The notes under the pieces: generated by a model
Told to the model about the DNA's origin: nothing
Database searches by the model: none
Seen by the model: the letters and a program-made list of their open reading frames with translations, nothing else
From: Oscillospiraceae bacterium
GTDB lineage: Bacteria; Bacillota; Clostridia; Oscillospirales; CAG-272
DNA: 64,000 nucleotides
NCBI GenBank assembly: GCA_015064855.1
Contig: SVRK01000003.1
Location: 62,001-126,000, forward strand
Direction of reading: 5' to 3'
Shown here: positions 52,305 through 62,290 of the stretch, piece after piece
How positions within the stretch are numbered: the first letter of the stretch is position 1
Layout: every line of letters starts with the position of its first letter
Position numbers and translations under genes: made by a program

Positions 52305-55010
52305 ATGAAGTACGAAAATAACTTTTATAGGGGCTACGATTTAGGTAGCTTGCCAAAGGATTCTATAAAGGAGCTTGAGGAGCTATCCCTTGAATGTGCC
52401 AAAGAGGGCATTGTAATGCTAGAAAACAAAAACAACGTTTTGCCACTTAAAAAAGGCGACAACGTGTCTATTTTTGGTAGAATTCAAAGAGAATATTACA
52501 AGAGTGGAACAGGCTCAGGCGGTCTTGTTAACGTAAAATATGTTACAAATATAGTTGACGAGCTTAAAAAATATGACGATATAAAAATCAACGAGGAGCT
52601 TTTGTCCGTTTACGAGGAGTGGAAAAAGGACAATCCGTTTGACAAGGGTCAGGGCTGGGGCGGTGAGCCTTGGTGCCAAAAGGAAATGGAAATAGATATA
52701 GACCTTGTTAAAAAGGCAAGAGAATTTGGCGATAAAGCAATAGTTGTTATTGGACGCACTGCGGGCGAGGACAGAGATAACTCCGCATCCGAGGGTAGCT
52801 ATCTTTTATCCAAGGGTGAAGAAGAATTGCTTTCCAAGGTTTCAAGCGTTTTTGATAAAATAATAGTTATATTAAACGTTGGCGCAATCATTGATATGAA
52901 ATGGGTAGAAAAATACAATATTTCATCCGTTTTATACGTATGGCAAGGCGGTATGTGTGGTGGAAAGGCTTGTGCCGAGGTCTTAATGGGATACAGCCCA
53001 TGCGGTAAGCTTGCTGATACCATTGCGTACGATATTGAGGACTACTCGTCAACTGCTAACTTTGGTGGCAAGGAAAACAATATATATAAAGAGGATATTT
53101 ACGTAGGTTATCGTTACTTTGAAACGTTTGCGCCTGAAAAGGCTGTTTATCCGTTCGGTTATGGTCTATCCTACACGATTTTTGATGTTCAAGCAAGTGC
53201 GCACGTTGAAGATGGAAAAATTTTGGTTGAGGCAACTGTTGAAAACAAGGGTGACTACGCCGGTAAGGAGGTAGTGCAAATTTACTTTGGTGCACCAAAC
53301 GGCTCGCTCGGTAAAGCGAGAAAGGAGCTTGTTGCTTACGCTAAAACAAAAATGCTCGGAAAGGGCGAAAAAGAGACACTCTCCCTTGAATTTTCACTAA
53401 AAGATATGGCATGCTACGATGATTCTGGCGTGACAGGTAACAAAAACTCTTACGTTTTAGAGGCCGGTCAATACATAATTTACGTTGGTAAATGTGTAAG
53501 ATGTGCAGAGCCGATTTTTGCTTACGTTCAAGACGAAACAGTTGTTGTACGTAAAGCACTTCAAGCTCTTGCGCCAAAGACCTCGTTTGAGAGAATGAAA
53601 AACGTTGACGGCAGAATTGAATATGAATCCACGCCAACGGTTGAATATGACTTAATTGAAAGAATTAACAACAATTTGCCAAGCGAAATTCCATATACAG
53701 GTGACAAGGGAATCAAGCTTGAGGATGTAAGAACAGGCAAAAACACAATTGATGAGTTTATTGCTCAATTAAATGCAGACGAGCTCTGCTGCTTGGTTCG
53801 TGGAGAAGGAATGAACTCTCCAAAGGTAACCCCAGGCACAGGCTGTGCATTCGGTGGCGTTACTGACGAGCTTATTTCTTATGGAGTGCCGATTATTTGT
53901 GGCACAGATGGTCCGTCCGGAATCAGAATGGATAGCGGTGCAAGTGCAACAAGCATGCCAAACGGCACTTGCCTTGCATGTACCTTCAATGATGCGCTTG
54001 TAAGCGAGCTTTATTCACTTGAAGGCGTTGAAATGACGGCATATGAAATTGACGTTATTCTTGGCCCCGGTATCAATATTCACAGAAGTCCACTAAATGG
54101 TAGAAACTTTGAGTATTTCTCCGAAGACCCATACTTAACAGGTAAAATGGCGGTCGCGATTTCTAAAGGTCTTAATCGTGTTGGCGTTTATGCAACAATC
54201 AAGCACTTTATGGCTAACAGCCAAGAGTGGTATAGACATACAAACGATTCTGTGCTTTCCGAAAGAGCACTTCGCGAAATTTACGCGCGTCCATTTGAAA
54301 TTGCAGTTAAAGAGGGTGGCGTTAAAGCAATAATGACTGCGTATAATGCAGTTAACGGCTATCATGCAGCGTCTAACTATGACCTAACAAAAACGTTGCT
54401 TCGCGATGATTGGGGCTATGATGGATTTGTAATGACCGACTGGTGGGCACACGTGACCAACCTTGATGGCACAACCTCAACAAAGGATTTTGCTTCAATG
54501 GTCAAATGCCAAAATGACATCTATATGGTTATGGAAAATGCAAAAAACAATCAAGATAACCTAAAAGAAAGCCTTGAAAATGGGTATCTAACAATTGGCG
54601 AGCTTCAAGCTTGTGCAAAGCGTATTTGCGAGTTTGCAATGACTACACACGCATATGAAAGATTTAAGGAAAACGGCTTTAAATATGATGCTTCAAGCCT
54701 TGAAACCGAGAATATGTCACTTGAAGAAGCACTCGAAAACGTTCAGCTTGACACGGAAATAAAAATGCAATTTAAAAAGGCAGGCAGATACGTTGTTGAG
54801 CTAGAGTTTACTACATCTCAAAGCGAGCTTGCACAAATTAAAATACCATTGAAGATTAACAAAATGGAAGCTTGCACCTTTGTTGCGAAAGGTACAAACG
54901 GAGGCATTGGCAAAGTAAAAGCAAGCACCTCAATTATGCAATGGGAGCAAAACCTTGTATTCAGCTCCGAAAACGAGGTAAAAATAAATAAAGTTAAGTT
55001 TTATATTTGA
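52305..55010 (+). CDS. GH3 beta-glycosidase with permuted domain order
   Basis: A 901-residue enzyme. The GH3 C-terminal-type alpha/beta sandwich comes first (about 25-300: LECAKEGIVMLENKNNVLPL, then GRTAGEDRDNSA), then an Fn3-like region (about 310-410). The TIM-barrel domain comes last (about 480-810), with ICGTDGPSGIRMD, LGPGINIHRSPLNGRNFEYFSEDPYL, IKHFMANSQE, and the predicted nucleophile Asp near 712 in GFVMTDWWAH. Such permuted GH3 enzymes are known in rumen and gut Firmicutes. There is no signal peptide, so it cleaves imported beta-linked oligosaccharides. TAAGGAG precedes the ATG. Confidence 0.93.
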   Translation: MKYENNFYRGYDLGSLPKDSIKELEELSLECAKEGIVMLENKNNVLPLKKGDNVSIFGRIQREYYKSGTGSGGLVNVKYVTNIVDELKKYDDIKINEELLSVYEEWKKDNPFDKGQGWGGEPWCQKEMEIDIDLVKKAREFGDKAIVVIGRTAGEDRDNSASEGSYLLSKGEEELLSKVSSVFDKIIVILNVGAIIDMKWVEKYNISSVLYVWQGGMCGGKACAEVLMGYSPCGKLADTIAYDIEDYSSTANFGGKENNIYKEDIYVGYRYFETFAPEKAVYPFGYGLSYTIFDVQASAHVEDGKILVEATVENKGDYAGKEVVQIYFGAPNGSLGKARKELVAYAKTKMLGKGEKETLSLEFSLKDMACYDDSGVTGNKNSYVLEAGQYIIYVGKCVRCAEPIFAYVQDETVVVRKALQALAPKTSFERMKNVDGRIEYESTPTVEYDLIERINNNLPSEIPYTGDKGIKLEDVRTGKNTIDEFIAQLNADELCCLVRGEGMNSPKVTPGTGCAFGGVTDELISYGVPIICGTDGPSGIRMDSGASATSMPNGTCLACTFNDALVSELYSLEGVEMTAYEIDVILGPGINIHRSPLNGRNFEYFSEDPYLTGKMAVAISKGLNRVGVYATIKHFMANSQEWYRHTNDSVLSERALREIYARPFEIAVKEGGVKAIMTAYNAVNGYHAASNYDLTKTLLRDDWGYDGFVMTDWWAHVTNLDGTTSTKDFASMVKCQNDIYMVMENAKNNQDNLKESLENGYLTIGELQACAKRICEFAMTTHAYERFKENGFKYDASSLETENMSLEEALENVQLDTEIKMQFKKAGRYVVELEFTTSQSELAQIKIPLKINKMEACTFVAKGTNGGIGKVKASTSIMQWEQNLVFSSENEVKINKVKFYI

Positions 55011-55018
55011 GGTATAAA

Positions 55019-55534
55019 ATGCAAGATGTTTTAATTGTAGTCGATATGCAAAACGACTTTATTGATGGCACTCTTGGTACACCAGAGGCACAGACAATAG
55101 TACCAAGCGTTGTTTCACTTGTAAGATCTCACAAGGGTAGGGTGATTTTTACAAAAGACACACACTCCCCCGACTATTTATCTACAAATGAAGGCAAAAA
55201 TCTTCCCGTTGAGCATTGTATAAAGGGCACACACGGTTGGGAAATATGTGATTCTTTGAAGGAGTACGTAACAGAAGTAATAGAAAAACCAACCTTTGGC
55301 TCACTTGATCTTGCAGAACAACTGAAGGAAGAAAATAAGAAAAATCCCATCGGCAAAATCACACTTGTCGGTCTTTGCACCGATATTTGCGTTATTTCTA
55401 ACACACTGCTTTTAAAAGCAACCTTCCCTGAGGCTGAAATTTCGGTTGTTTCAAATGCGTGTGCAGGCGTAACTCCCGAAAGCCACGAAAACGCACTTAA
55501 TGCGATGAAAATGTGTCAAATTACAATTAAATAA
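55019..55534 (+). CDS. Isochorismatase-family cysteine hydrolase, nicotinamidase-like
   Basis: A 171-residue enzyme. Catalytic Asp lies in VVDMQNDFIDG, a Lys in the middle region (IEKPTFGS) and the nucleophile Cys in VGLCTDICV; HCIKGTHGWE matches the metal- or substrate-site pattern of PncA-type nicotinamidases. A likely role is nicotinamide deamidation in NAD salvage, though related hydrolases share the fold. Start ATG 55019 has GAGG, and the gene follows GH3 by 8 bases, so they are probably co-transcribed. Confidence 0.87.
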   Translation: MQDVLIVVDMQNDFIDGTLGTPEAQTIVPSVVSLVRSHKGRVIFTKDTHSPDYLSTNEGKNLPVEHCIKGTHGWEICDSLKEYVTEVIEKPTFGSLDLAEQLKEENKKNPIGKITLVGLCTDICVISNTLLLKATFPEAEISVVSNACAGVTPESHENALNAMKMCQITIK

Positions 55535-55570
55535 TTAGAAATCGCACCGAGAACCGGTGCGATTTCTAAT
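55534..55570 (+). terminator. Terminator of GH3-nicotinamidase
   Basis: A 16-bp stem (ATTAGAAATCGCACCG and complement) around a 5-base loop, followed by TTTTT. Confidence 0.9.
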
Positions 55571-55603
55571 TTTTAATAAAGTATAAATAATACTATTTAA
55601 ATA

Positions 55604-55632
55604 TTGATTTTCAAAGAAAAGAGTATTATAAT
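55604..55632 (+). promoter_or_regulatory. Sigma-A promoter of the YwaF-type gene
   Basis: TTGATT (55604-55609), 17 bases, TATAAT (55627-55632). Confidence 0.75.
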
Positions 55633-55667
55633 AATATTAATTTTTAAGATTATAGAGGAGAAAAAAT

Positions 55668-56486
55668 ATGTCTGATACGTCATTGTTTGGAACGCGCCAC
55701 ATTGTACTTATCATTGTGTCGCTTCTATTAATAGTAGGACTTTACATTCTTTCGCGCAAGGTCAGCATTAAAAATCTTTCAAAAATTTTATTGGGTGTTG
55801 GTCTGGTGTCGGAAACCATAAAGGTTTTTGCCTACATAATTATGAATGAGCATAAGGAATATCTTCCCGGTGTTACCTTCAGCGGGGTTTTGCCTAAAAC
55901 AGATTTACCATTCCAGCTTTGCTCAATCCAAATCCTATTTATTTTAATTGTTAATCTAGTAAAGAGCGAGAAGGTAAAGCGTTTTATTTACAGCTTTATG
56001 GTACCAAGCTGTATGATCGGTGGTGTTGCCGCAATATTAATAGCGACAAGCTCATCAAGAAGTAACTGGATAATTGCTTTCCAATATTTCCTCTATCATG
56101 TTGCAATAGTTGTTTTTGGACTCCGCTTGCTCACCGCAAAGGAAATGAAATGGAGAATAAAGGATTATCGAAATGCACTTATAATGCTGACGGGAATAAT
56201 TTTCTTCTCAATTTACATAAACAGTATGTTATTCGATGGAATTAGCGACATAAACTTTATGTATGTGGTTCATCCACCGCAGGACGGACTTCCTTATCTA
56301 AATGATAACGACGGATGGCTTGGCTACATACTCCGTTACTTGCTTCTTGTTTTGGTTGCAATTACCGCAACCTATTCAAAGGCTATCGTTTCTTCAATTA
56401 TAGAGCACTCAAAGAAGAAAAAAGCAAGATCCGAAGAAATACCGGAAGCAGAGGAAGCTTTAGAGGCTGAACTAATTGAAAAATAA
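55668..56486 (+). CDS. YwaF/TMEM164-type membrane protein
   Basis: A 272-residue protein with about seven membrane helices. The conserved LPFQLCSIQ and the early GTRHIVLIIVSLLLI match the YwaF family, which is related to TMEM164 acyltransferase-like proteins; a function in this organism is not known. The C-terminal 25 residues are charged and Glu-rich. A GAGGAG site precedes the ATG. The lipoprotein gene starts 18 bases after its stop. Confidence 0.82.
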   Translation: MSDTSLFGTRHIVLIIVSLLLIVGLYILSRKVSIKNLSKILLGVGLVSETIKVFAYIIMNEHKEYLPGVTFSGVLPKTDLPFQLCSIQILFILIVNLVKSEKVKRFIYSFMVPSCMIGGVAAILIATSSSRSNWIIAFQYFLYHVAIVVFGLRLLTAKEMKWRIKDYRNALIMLTGIIFFSIYINSMLFDGISDINFMYVVHPPQDGLPYLNDNDGWLGYILRYLLLVLVAITATYSKAIVSSIIEHSKKKKARSEEIPEAEEALEAELIEK

Positions 56487-56504
56487 AATGAAGGGCAGAT
56501 AGAT

Positions 56505-59500
56505 ATGAAAAAGAAAGTTTTATTAAGTATAGTATTAGCTTTAGTGACAATTTTTGTAGTTGTCGTTTTGGCTTCCTGTACGGGCGGTGGCTCAAGTACA
56601 GATTGTGTGCACGAGTGGAATGAGCTATCAAGACAAGCTGCGGGCTGTGAAAAGCCGGGTGTTCTGGAACGTGAATGTGTAAAGTGCGGTCAAAGGGATA
56701 ATCAACACCTTGACCCGATAGGTCATACGATAGTAGAGAATAAGGGATATGCCGCAACCTGTACCGAGCCTGGCTTGAGCGATGGTACATATTGTGAAAT
56801 GTGTAAATACGAGCTTCAACCAAGAAGTGAAATCTCACCCAAAGGACATAATTACCAAACCGTTTTTGGATACAAGGCGACTTGCTTTGAAAACGGTCTT
56901 ACAGACGGTGAGGCTTGTGCTGATTGCGGAGAGGTTTTCGTTGAGCAAAATGTAATATTTGCAACAGGTCACGATTGGGTGACGGATTATGGCTATTATG
57001 CAACCTGTGAAGGTGAGGGACTTACTTCCGGCTCACATTGTTATCTCTGTGGCGAGATAGGTGAAGAGCAAGAGGTTATTCCTCCACTTGGTCACTATTT
57101 TGTAAGCGCAGGTATAAGAGAATCAACTTGTACCCAGCCTGGATATTCATATGGTACTTATTGTTCAAATTGTTATACACAGGGCGAGAGTGAGAGAGAG
57201 CTTCCTCTTGCTGACCATACACCGGTTGTCGATGAGGGATATTTACCAACCTGTACTAAAAACGGCCTTACAGAAGGCTCACATTGTAGTTACTGTGAAG
57301 CTGTAATTGACGAGCAAAAAATTATAGATTATTTAGGACACAAAATAGTTTCCTTTGGTGGCACAGATGCAACGTGTGAAAAAGTAGGCAAATCAGAGGG
57401 CTTAAAATGTGAGGAATGCGGATATATAATTAAGGATTCCGTATCTATACCAAAGGCAAAGCATACATTTGAAAATGGAACGTGCAAGGTTTGTGCACTT
57501 ACAGCTTCAAGCGGTCTTTCTTATGAAAAGAATTCCACCGGTAATGGCTATATCGTAATAGGCAAGGGCGATTTTTCAGGCAACGAGCTTGTTGTTCCCG
57601 ATGTCTATGAAGGACTTCCGGTTTTAGCAATTGGTGAAAATGCATTTAAAAATGAGAATTTAACAAGCGTTATACTTGCAGGTGATACCGTAGCTATTGA
57701 GCGCGGTGCATTTGAGGGCTGTACTCAACTCACCGAGGTTAAATTGCCAAAGAGCGTGGTGGAAATTAACGAAAACGCATTTGATGGCTGCACATCGCTT
57801 GAATATGTAGATTGCGAGGATTTTGCACAAAGCTACGAGTGGTCAAAATCTTGGAGTGGTGACGAGGATATTCTAATCAAATCCGAGCAAAAGGACGGAC
57901 TTACCGCATTTGAAATCTATCTTTTAGCTATGGAAGCTATGCAAAAGAATATTGATAGATTTATAATGGACGTAAATCAAAAAACAGACGTTTACTTAAA
58001 CGGAATGCTATATCAAAGCGCAACAAATAAACAATATTACGAGTGCGTTTTAGATGACGTTTATTCATATCAAAATGACGGGCAAGCCGAAATGTGGGTT
58101 TGGTACGTTGACGAGATTGCATACCTCGTTCAAAACGGTGCTTACTATAAAATGGAAGCTAGTCCTGAATATTTCCGTGATTTTTCAAATCAAATGATGG
58201 AAACCTTAAATGTTTTTGAGGAAAAATATTTTGATAACGCAGAGTTTTACCGCAATTCTGACGGAACGTATACTCTTGTTTTAGTTATGAGTAACGAAAA
58301 TATGGCAGACCTAGTTGAAAGAGTTTTAGGTATAACTGACAATAGTGTTACAATGACCTCTTGTATTTATTCTTACGATTTTGATTCTAACGGATACCTT
58401 GCGTCTATGTATGCTGATGCAGAGTTTTCTATGTCAGCGGGAGAGTATATCGCATCCGGAATGCTTGACCAAGACGTTGTTTTAAAAGAGGTTGGCACGC
58501 TTCAAAGCGTTACACAACCCCAAGGTAGCTTTATAGACATTACAAACAGAAATTGTACTCATCCAAGCTCCAAAAGAGTAACGGTAAAGGGCTTTGATGC
58601 TACTTGTACTATGGATGGTATTACAGACGGTATATATTGCTCAAACTGCTATGCAACTATTAAGTCTTCCGAAATAATAGAAGCAAAGGGACACAGCTAT
58701 GAGAATGGTAAGTGTACTGCTTGCGGTATACTTGAAAACCAAAGCACAGGCCTATATTATGAAATTTCAGAGGACGGAAGGACTGTGTATCTTGCAGGAG
58801 TTGGCACATTTGACGGCACACGCGTTGTAATTCCAGAAACAGTGTTTGGCGTGCCGGTTGTTGGCATTAAAGCGGATGCGTTTGACGGCGCAAAAATCAC
58901 GTCCATAGTCTTGCCTAAAACTATAACCGTTATAGAAAAAGGTGCACTTGACAGCTTGAAAAATGTTTCCTGCTCAACATCTGTCGTAAAGCTTTTACCA
59001 AGCAATATAGAGGTATTAACTCTTACAGAAGGAACGATTATAACAAAGGATGACTTTGCTAATCTTACTGAGCTTAAAATGATTACCTTGTCAAAAGCAA
59101 TAGAGAGCCTAGAAATTGCAGACGGAGCATTTGAAAACTGCACAAAGCTATATATAATTTGTAACTACTCATCACTTGAAATTACAGAGGGTGATGAAAC
59201 CGCAAACGGTGGAATTGCCAAGTATGCTAGGATGGTAAATGAAAGAATAGAGGACGATGGCAAATACACTCTTATAGGCGACTTTATGTTCTATCAAAAC
59301 GGTAGTGATGGCTATATTTTATCAATGTGGTTCGGCACAGGCGACACATTGGTGCTCCCCGATAGCATAAACGGAGAAATCTATACTATATCACGTTATG
59401 TTTTCGAAAACAATACCGATATAGTAAGCCTTACAATCCCTGTTGGCATAAAGATAGAAAGATATGCGTTTAGCGGTTGCACAAGCATCAAATATTTAAC

Positions 59501-60797
59501 AGCCGAGAGTGACAATATTTCAAACGTTCCTAAGGATTCTCTAACCGATATTGTTGTGTTAGGGGAAACGATGACGATATATTCACTTTCGGGCATTAAA
59601 AACTTATCGTCAATTACGATTTCAAGCTCTATAAAGTCAATAGAAACAGGCTTTAACAGTGTTCTTTCAGAAGATTCGAAGGTTTACTATTTAGGAACGC
59701 TTGAGGATTGGTGCAAGATTGAATTTAAATATTATGAATCAAATCCGATGAACCGTACCGAAAATGTATATATAGACGGTGAAATAATCACAAATCTTGT
59801 AATACCCGAGAGTATAACCGAAATAAAGGATTTTGCGTTCTATAGCTGTAAAACCTTAGTAGGCGTAATTATACCAAACAACGTAACAACAATAGGAAAA
59901 CAAGCATTTTGCGAATGCGATGCTTTAACCGGCGTAACGATAGGTGAGAGCGTTATAAATATCGGCGAAGGCGCATTCAAATATTGTACTGCAATTACCG
60001 AAATAAACTTCAATGCAACAGCTGTGCAGGATTTGAGCGATTATAGTGAAACATTTGGAAACGCAGGAAAGCAAGCGGCTGGAATAAATGTAAACATTGG
60101 CAAAAACGTAACCAGAATACCGGCGAGCCTGTTTTACGTGCCTTCTTACTATAATACATCTTCAGCTAATATAGTAAGCGTAACTTTTGAAGACGGTAGT
60201 GTATGCAAAAGCATTGGAAATACTGCATTTGCAAATTGCAAAACATTGTCAGGAAGCTTAATTATACCAAATGGTGTAACCAGCATAGGAGAATATGCAT
60301 TTTCTGAATGCGAAGAACTCACAAGCATAACAATACCAAATACAGTAACGAGTATTGGTGAAGAGGCATTTTACTCGTGTTATAAAATAGAAAATGCAAC
60401 AATGCCAACTATTGCAATCCCATTTATTGCTAAAACCGTCTTGAAGAGTGTAGTAATAAACGGTGGAACTGAAATACCAGATAAAGCGTTCTATAATTGT
60501 TATGCATTGACAAGCATAGAGTTGCCTGACAGCATAACAAGCATAGGAGAGTATGCATTCTATTATTGCAAGATAACAAGCATAGAAATACCAAGTGAGG
60601 TAACAAGCATTGGAAAATATGCGTTTGGCTATTGTTCAAAATTGACAAGCGCAACCTTTGCGAATACAAGTGGCTGGTATATAACAGAAACTAAAGGAGC
60701 TTTAAGCGGCACCGAGGTTGATGTAACGGATGCTGCGGCAAATGCGACAATGCTTAAAACTTATACCTCGGATTACAATTATTGGTACAAAAAATAA
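56505..60797 (+). CDS. Giant BspA-like lipoprotein with CxxC repeats and leucine-rich repeats
   Basis: A 1430-residue predicted lipoprotein (lipobox VLASC, Cys near 24). Residues about 33-330 hold seven repeats of 40-45 residues of the form ATC-x3-GLT-x-G-x-C-x2-C-G, then GH, and an eighth lies near 685-735. BspA-type leucine-rich repeats (LRR_5) follow at about 340-440 and 745-1390 (IPNTVTSIGEEAFYSC and similar). A non-repeat domain at about 450-680 looks like a lipoprotein-type beta domain. It is probably an adhesion or scaffold protein. It ends NYWYKK with no anchoring motif. Confidence 0.85.
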   Translation: MKKKVLLSIVLALVTIFVVVVLASCTGGGSSTDCVHEWNELSRQAAGCEKPGVLERECVKCGQRDNQHLDPIGHTIVENKGYAATCTEPGLSDGTYCEMCKYELQPRSEISPKGHNYQTVFGYKATCFENGLTDGEACADCGEVFVEQNVIFATGHDWVTDYGYYATCEGEGLTSGSHCYLCGEIGEEQEVIPPLGHYFVSAGIRESTCTQPGYSYGTYCSNCYTQGESERELPLADHTPVVDEGYLPTCTKNGLTEGSHCSYCEAVIDEQKIIDYLGHKIVSFGGTDATCEKVGKSEGLKCEECGYIIKDSVSIPKAKHTFENGTCKVCALTASSGLSYEKNSTGNGYIVIGKGDFSGNELVVPDVYEGLPVLAIGENAFKNENLTSVILAGDTVAIERGAFEGCTQLTEVKLPKSVVEINENAFDGCTSLEYVDCEDFAQSYEWSKSWSGDEDILIKSEQKDGLTAFEIYLLAMEAMQKNIDRFIMDVNQKTDVYLNGMLYQSATNKQYYECVLDDVYSYQNDGQAEMWVWYVDEIAYLVQNGAYYKMEASPEYFRDFSNQMMETLNVFEEKYFDNAEFYRNSDGTYTLVLVMSNENMADLVERVLGITDNSVTMTSCIYSYDFDSNGYLASMYADAEFSMSAGEYIASGMLDQDVVLKEVGTLQSVTQPQGSFIDITNRNCTHPSSKRVTVKGFDATCTMDGITDGIYCSNCYATIKSSEIIEAKGHSYENGKCTACGILENQSTGLYYEISEDGRTVYLAGVGTFDGTRVVIPETVFGVPVVGIKADAFDGAKITSIVLPKTITVIEKGALDSLKNVSCSTSVVKLLPSNIEVLTLTEGTIITKDDFANLTELKMITLSKAIESLEIADGAFENCTKLYIICNYSSLEITEGDETANGGIAKYARMVNERIEDDGKYTLIGDFMFYQNGSDGYILSMWFGTGDTLVLPDSINGEIYTISRYVFENNTDIVSLTIPVGIKIERYAFSGCTSIKYLTAESDNISNVPKDSLTDIVVLGETMTIYSLSGIKNLSSITISSSIKSIETGFNSVLSEDSKVYYLGTLEDWCKIEFKYYESNPMNRTENVYIDGEIITNLVIPESITEIKDFAFYSCKTLVGVIIPNNVTTIGKQAFCECDALTGVTIGESVINIGEGAFKYCTAITEINFNATAVQDLSDYSETFGNAGKQAAGINVNIGKNVTRIPASLFYVPSYYNTSSANIVSVTFEDGSVCKSIGNTAFANCKTLSGSLIIPNGVTSIGEYAFSECEELTSITIPNTVTSIGEEAFYSCYKIENATMPTIAIPFIAKTVLKSVVINGGTEIPDKAFYNCYALTSIELPDSITSIGEYAFYYCKITSIEIPSEVTSIGKYAFGYCSKLTSATFANTSGWYITETKGALSGTEVDVTDAAANATMLKTYTSDYNYWYKK

Positions 60798-60865
60798 AAC
60801 AAAAACGCACACCCAAGGGCGTGCAAAATTAGCGGAGAAATCGCAAAATCTTTCACCAATACGCG

Positions 60866-60929
60866 GTAGGGGCGCACAGCCAATTTGGCTGTATGTTCGC
60901 CCGCGGGCGTTCACAGAACGCCCCTACGG
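60866..60929. repeat. GTAGGGG-type inverted repeat
   Basis: GTAGGGGCGCACAGCCAATT, then GGCTGTATG, and CGCCCGCGGGCG to the complementary end GAACGCCCCTAC. It forms a long imperfect hairpin. An open frame across it is an artefact. Confidence 0.7.
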
Positions 60930-60963
60930 ATAGAAAAAATTGCTCTGCAGTAAACAAATAATT

Positions 60964-60995
60964 AACCCCGACAGATTGTGAAGTCTGTCGGGGTT
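60964..60995. terminator. Bidirectional terminator between the BspA lipoprotein and the small membrane protein
   Basis: AACCCCGACAGA and TCTGTCGGGGTT form a 12-bp stem with an 8-base loop. T-rich stretches follow on both sides. Confidence 0.85.
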
Positions 60996-61019
60996 TGCTA
61001 TTCTATAAATTGTGATTGG

Positions 61020-61364
61020 TTAGACTGATACGCCTCCAAATACAACAGCACAAAAAAGCACAAATAGCATGAGAATCTCGATACTTCCTACAGCTAAATT
61101 GATGAAAGACAATACAAAGGTAGTCTTTTTTAGTTTTATCATTCTTTTCGCCTTAATAATTCCGATAATACCTACAGGTATACCTACAAGCAAAATAATG
61201 CCACTTCCTCCAATGCCGATAATCTCCAGCAACTTAAACAAGGAATTAGAATTCAGAATATTTGTAGGAGTATTAGACCACCAAACAACAAAAGGTATAA
61301 CCAAGCATATTGCAAGTTCTAACCCAAAAATAATCTTATCGAATACCGTATTGTTTTCTTTCAT
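61020..61364 (-). CDS. Small three-helix membrane protein
   Basis: A 114-residue hypothetical with three hydrophobic segments (about residues 14-32, 46-70 and 82-112) and basic residues between helices two and three. I recognise no family. ATG 61364 has GGAG about 11 bases upstream. It stands alone between a terminator and the repeat-rich spacer. Confidence 0.6.
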   Translation of the reverse strand: MKENNTVFDKIIFGLELAICLVIPFVVWWSNTPTNILNSNSLFKLLEIIGIGGSGIILLVGIPVGIIGIIKAKRMIKLKKTTFVLSFINLAVGSIEILMLFVLFCAVVFGGVSV

Positions 61365-61478
61365 ATACAATCAGACTCCATTAGTCAAATTCTTATTTAT
61401 CTCTCTGCTTTATCGCCAGTTTCGCCTTTGTATTACAAAGGCTTCGGGCAAAGCCCATACCCCTAAGGTTGCGCGCGT

Positions 61479-61622
61479 CCAAAGGCTCCCTCCGGGAGGG
61501 AGCTGTCAGCGAAGCTGACTGAGGGAGAGTGCGATACAATGAAATTAGTACAAACCTAAAGTCACGCGGGCTCCTTCCGTCACGCTCCGCGTGCCACCTC
61601 CCTCTCGGAGGGAGGCTTTTCG
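61479..61622. repeat. Inverted pair of CTCCCTC-type intergenic repeats
   Basis: GGCTCCCTCCGGGAGGGAGC then CAGCGAAGCTG and GAGGGAG (61484-61527) form one copy. A copy in the opposite direction lies at 61569-61622 (ACCTCCCTCTCGGAGGGAGG). Similar sequences sit between genes in many gut Clostridia. They separate the small membrane protein from the R element array. Apart from these, nothing coding is seen in 61365-61738. Confidence 0.7.
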
Positions 61623-61738
61623 TTAGCACAATTATAACACAAATCGGCAGAGAAAACAAGTTCTCTGCCGAAATTTTTGCCTGCCAATTCTCCGCTAAGA
61701 ACGCAGAGAGAACGGTGTGCGTTTTTTAGTTAAATAAT

Positions 61739-62039
61739 GTGATTTCGGTTTTACCCGTTCTGACATTTTTGATTGAAGCGTAGAGGCTAGTAGAAAAATG
61801 CCAAAGACCTCACTTTGAGAATTCAAGGCGGAGGAAAAATGAACGAACACGACCGAGAGGCGTACTGGTGTACGTCGGAGGAAGTGGTCGTTTATAGAAA
61901 TCACAAAAAGAAAACACGCATCGAAATGCGTGTTTTCAACATTAAACTATTAAATTGGGTAATATAAAACTAACGAATTAGTTATATAAATGTGGTAATG
62001 ATATATGAATAATTCTATGTGATTTCGATTTTACCCGTT
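61739..62039 (-). repeat. Structured 3' element R6, third copy after fba, plus a degenerate neighbour
   Basis: R6 stem GAAATCACA/TGTGATTTC (61897-61905 with 62018-62026), enclosed hairpin, core arm ACGACC/GGTCGT (61849-61854 with 61886-61891) and tip CGTAC-TGGT-GTACG (61861-61874). From 61815 to 62039 it is identical to R5 apart from one base, with a period of 245. Beyond it, 61739-61814 holds a fourth box and a short, degenerate core beginning. Confidence 0.7.
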
Positions 62040-62042
62040 TTG

Positions 62043-62290
62043 ACAAAAAAGACATTACCTTGAGAATTCAAGGCGGAGGAAAAATGAACGAACACGACCG
62101 AGAGGCGTACTGGTGTACGTCGGAGGAAGTGGTCGTTTATAGAAATCACAAAAAGAAAACACGCATCGAAATGCGTGTTTTCAACATTAAACTATTAAAT
62201 TGGGTAATATAAAACTAACGAATTAGTTATATAAGTGTGGTAATGATATATGAATAATTCTATGTGATTTCGATTTTACCCGTTCTGACA
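62043..62290 (-). repeat. Structured 3' element R5, second copy after fba
   Basis: Stem GAAATCACA/TGTGATTTC (62142-62150 with 62263-62271), enclosed hairpin GAAAACACGCAT-CGAA and complement (62155-62182), core arm ACGACC/GGTCGT (62094-62099 with 62131-62136) and tip CGTAC-TGGT-GTACG (62106-62119). The flanking CCTTGAGAATTCAAGG also pairs. It is a 225-bp near-exact repeat of R6. Confidence 0.7.

Noticed and set aside
60730..61729. Open frames across the GTAGGGG and CTCCCTC repeats (60730-60933, 61069-61729)
   Set aside because: They lie in palindromic repeats with no ribosome site and give compositionally odd products.
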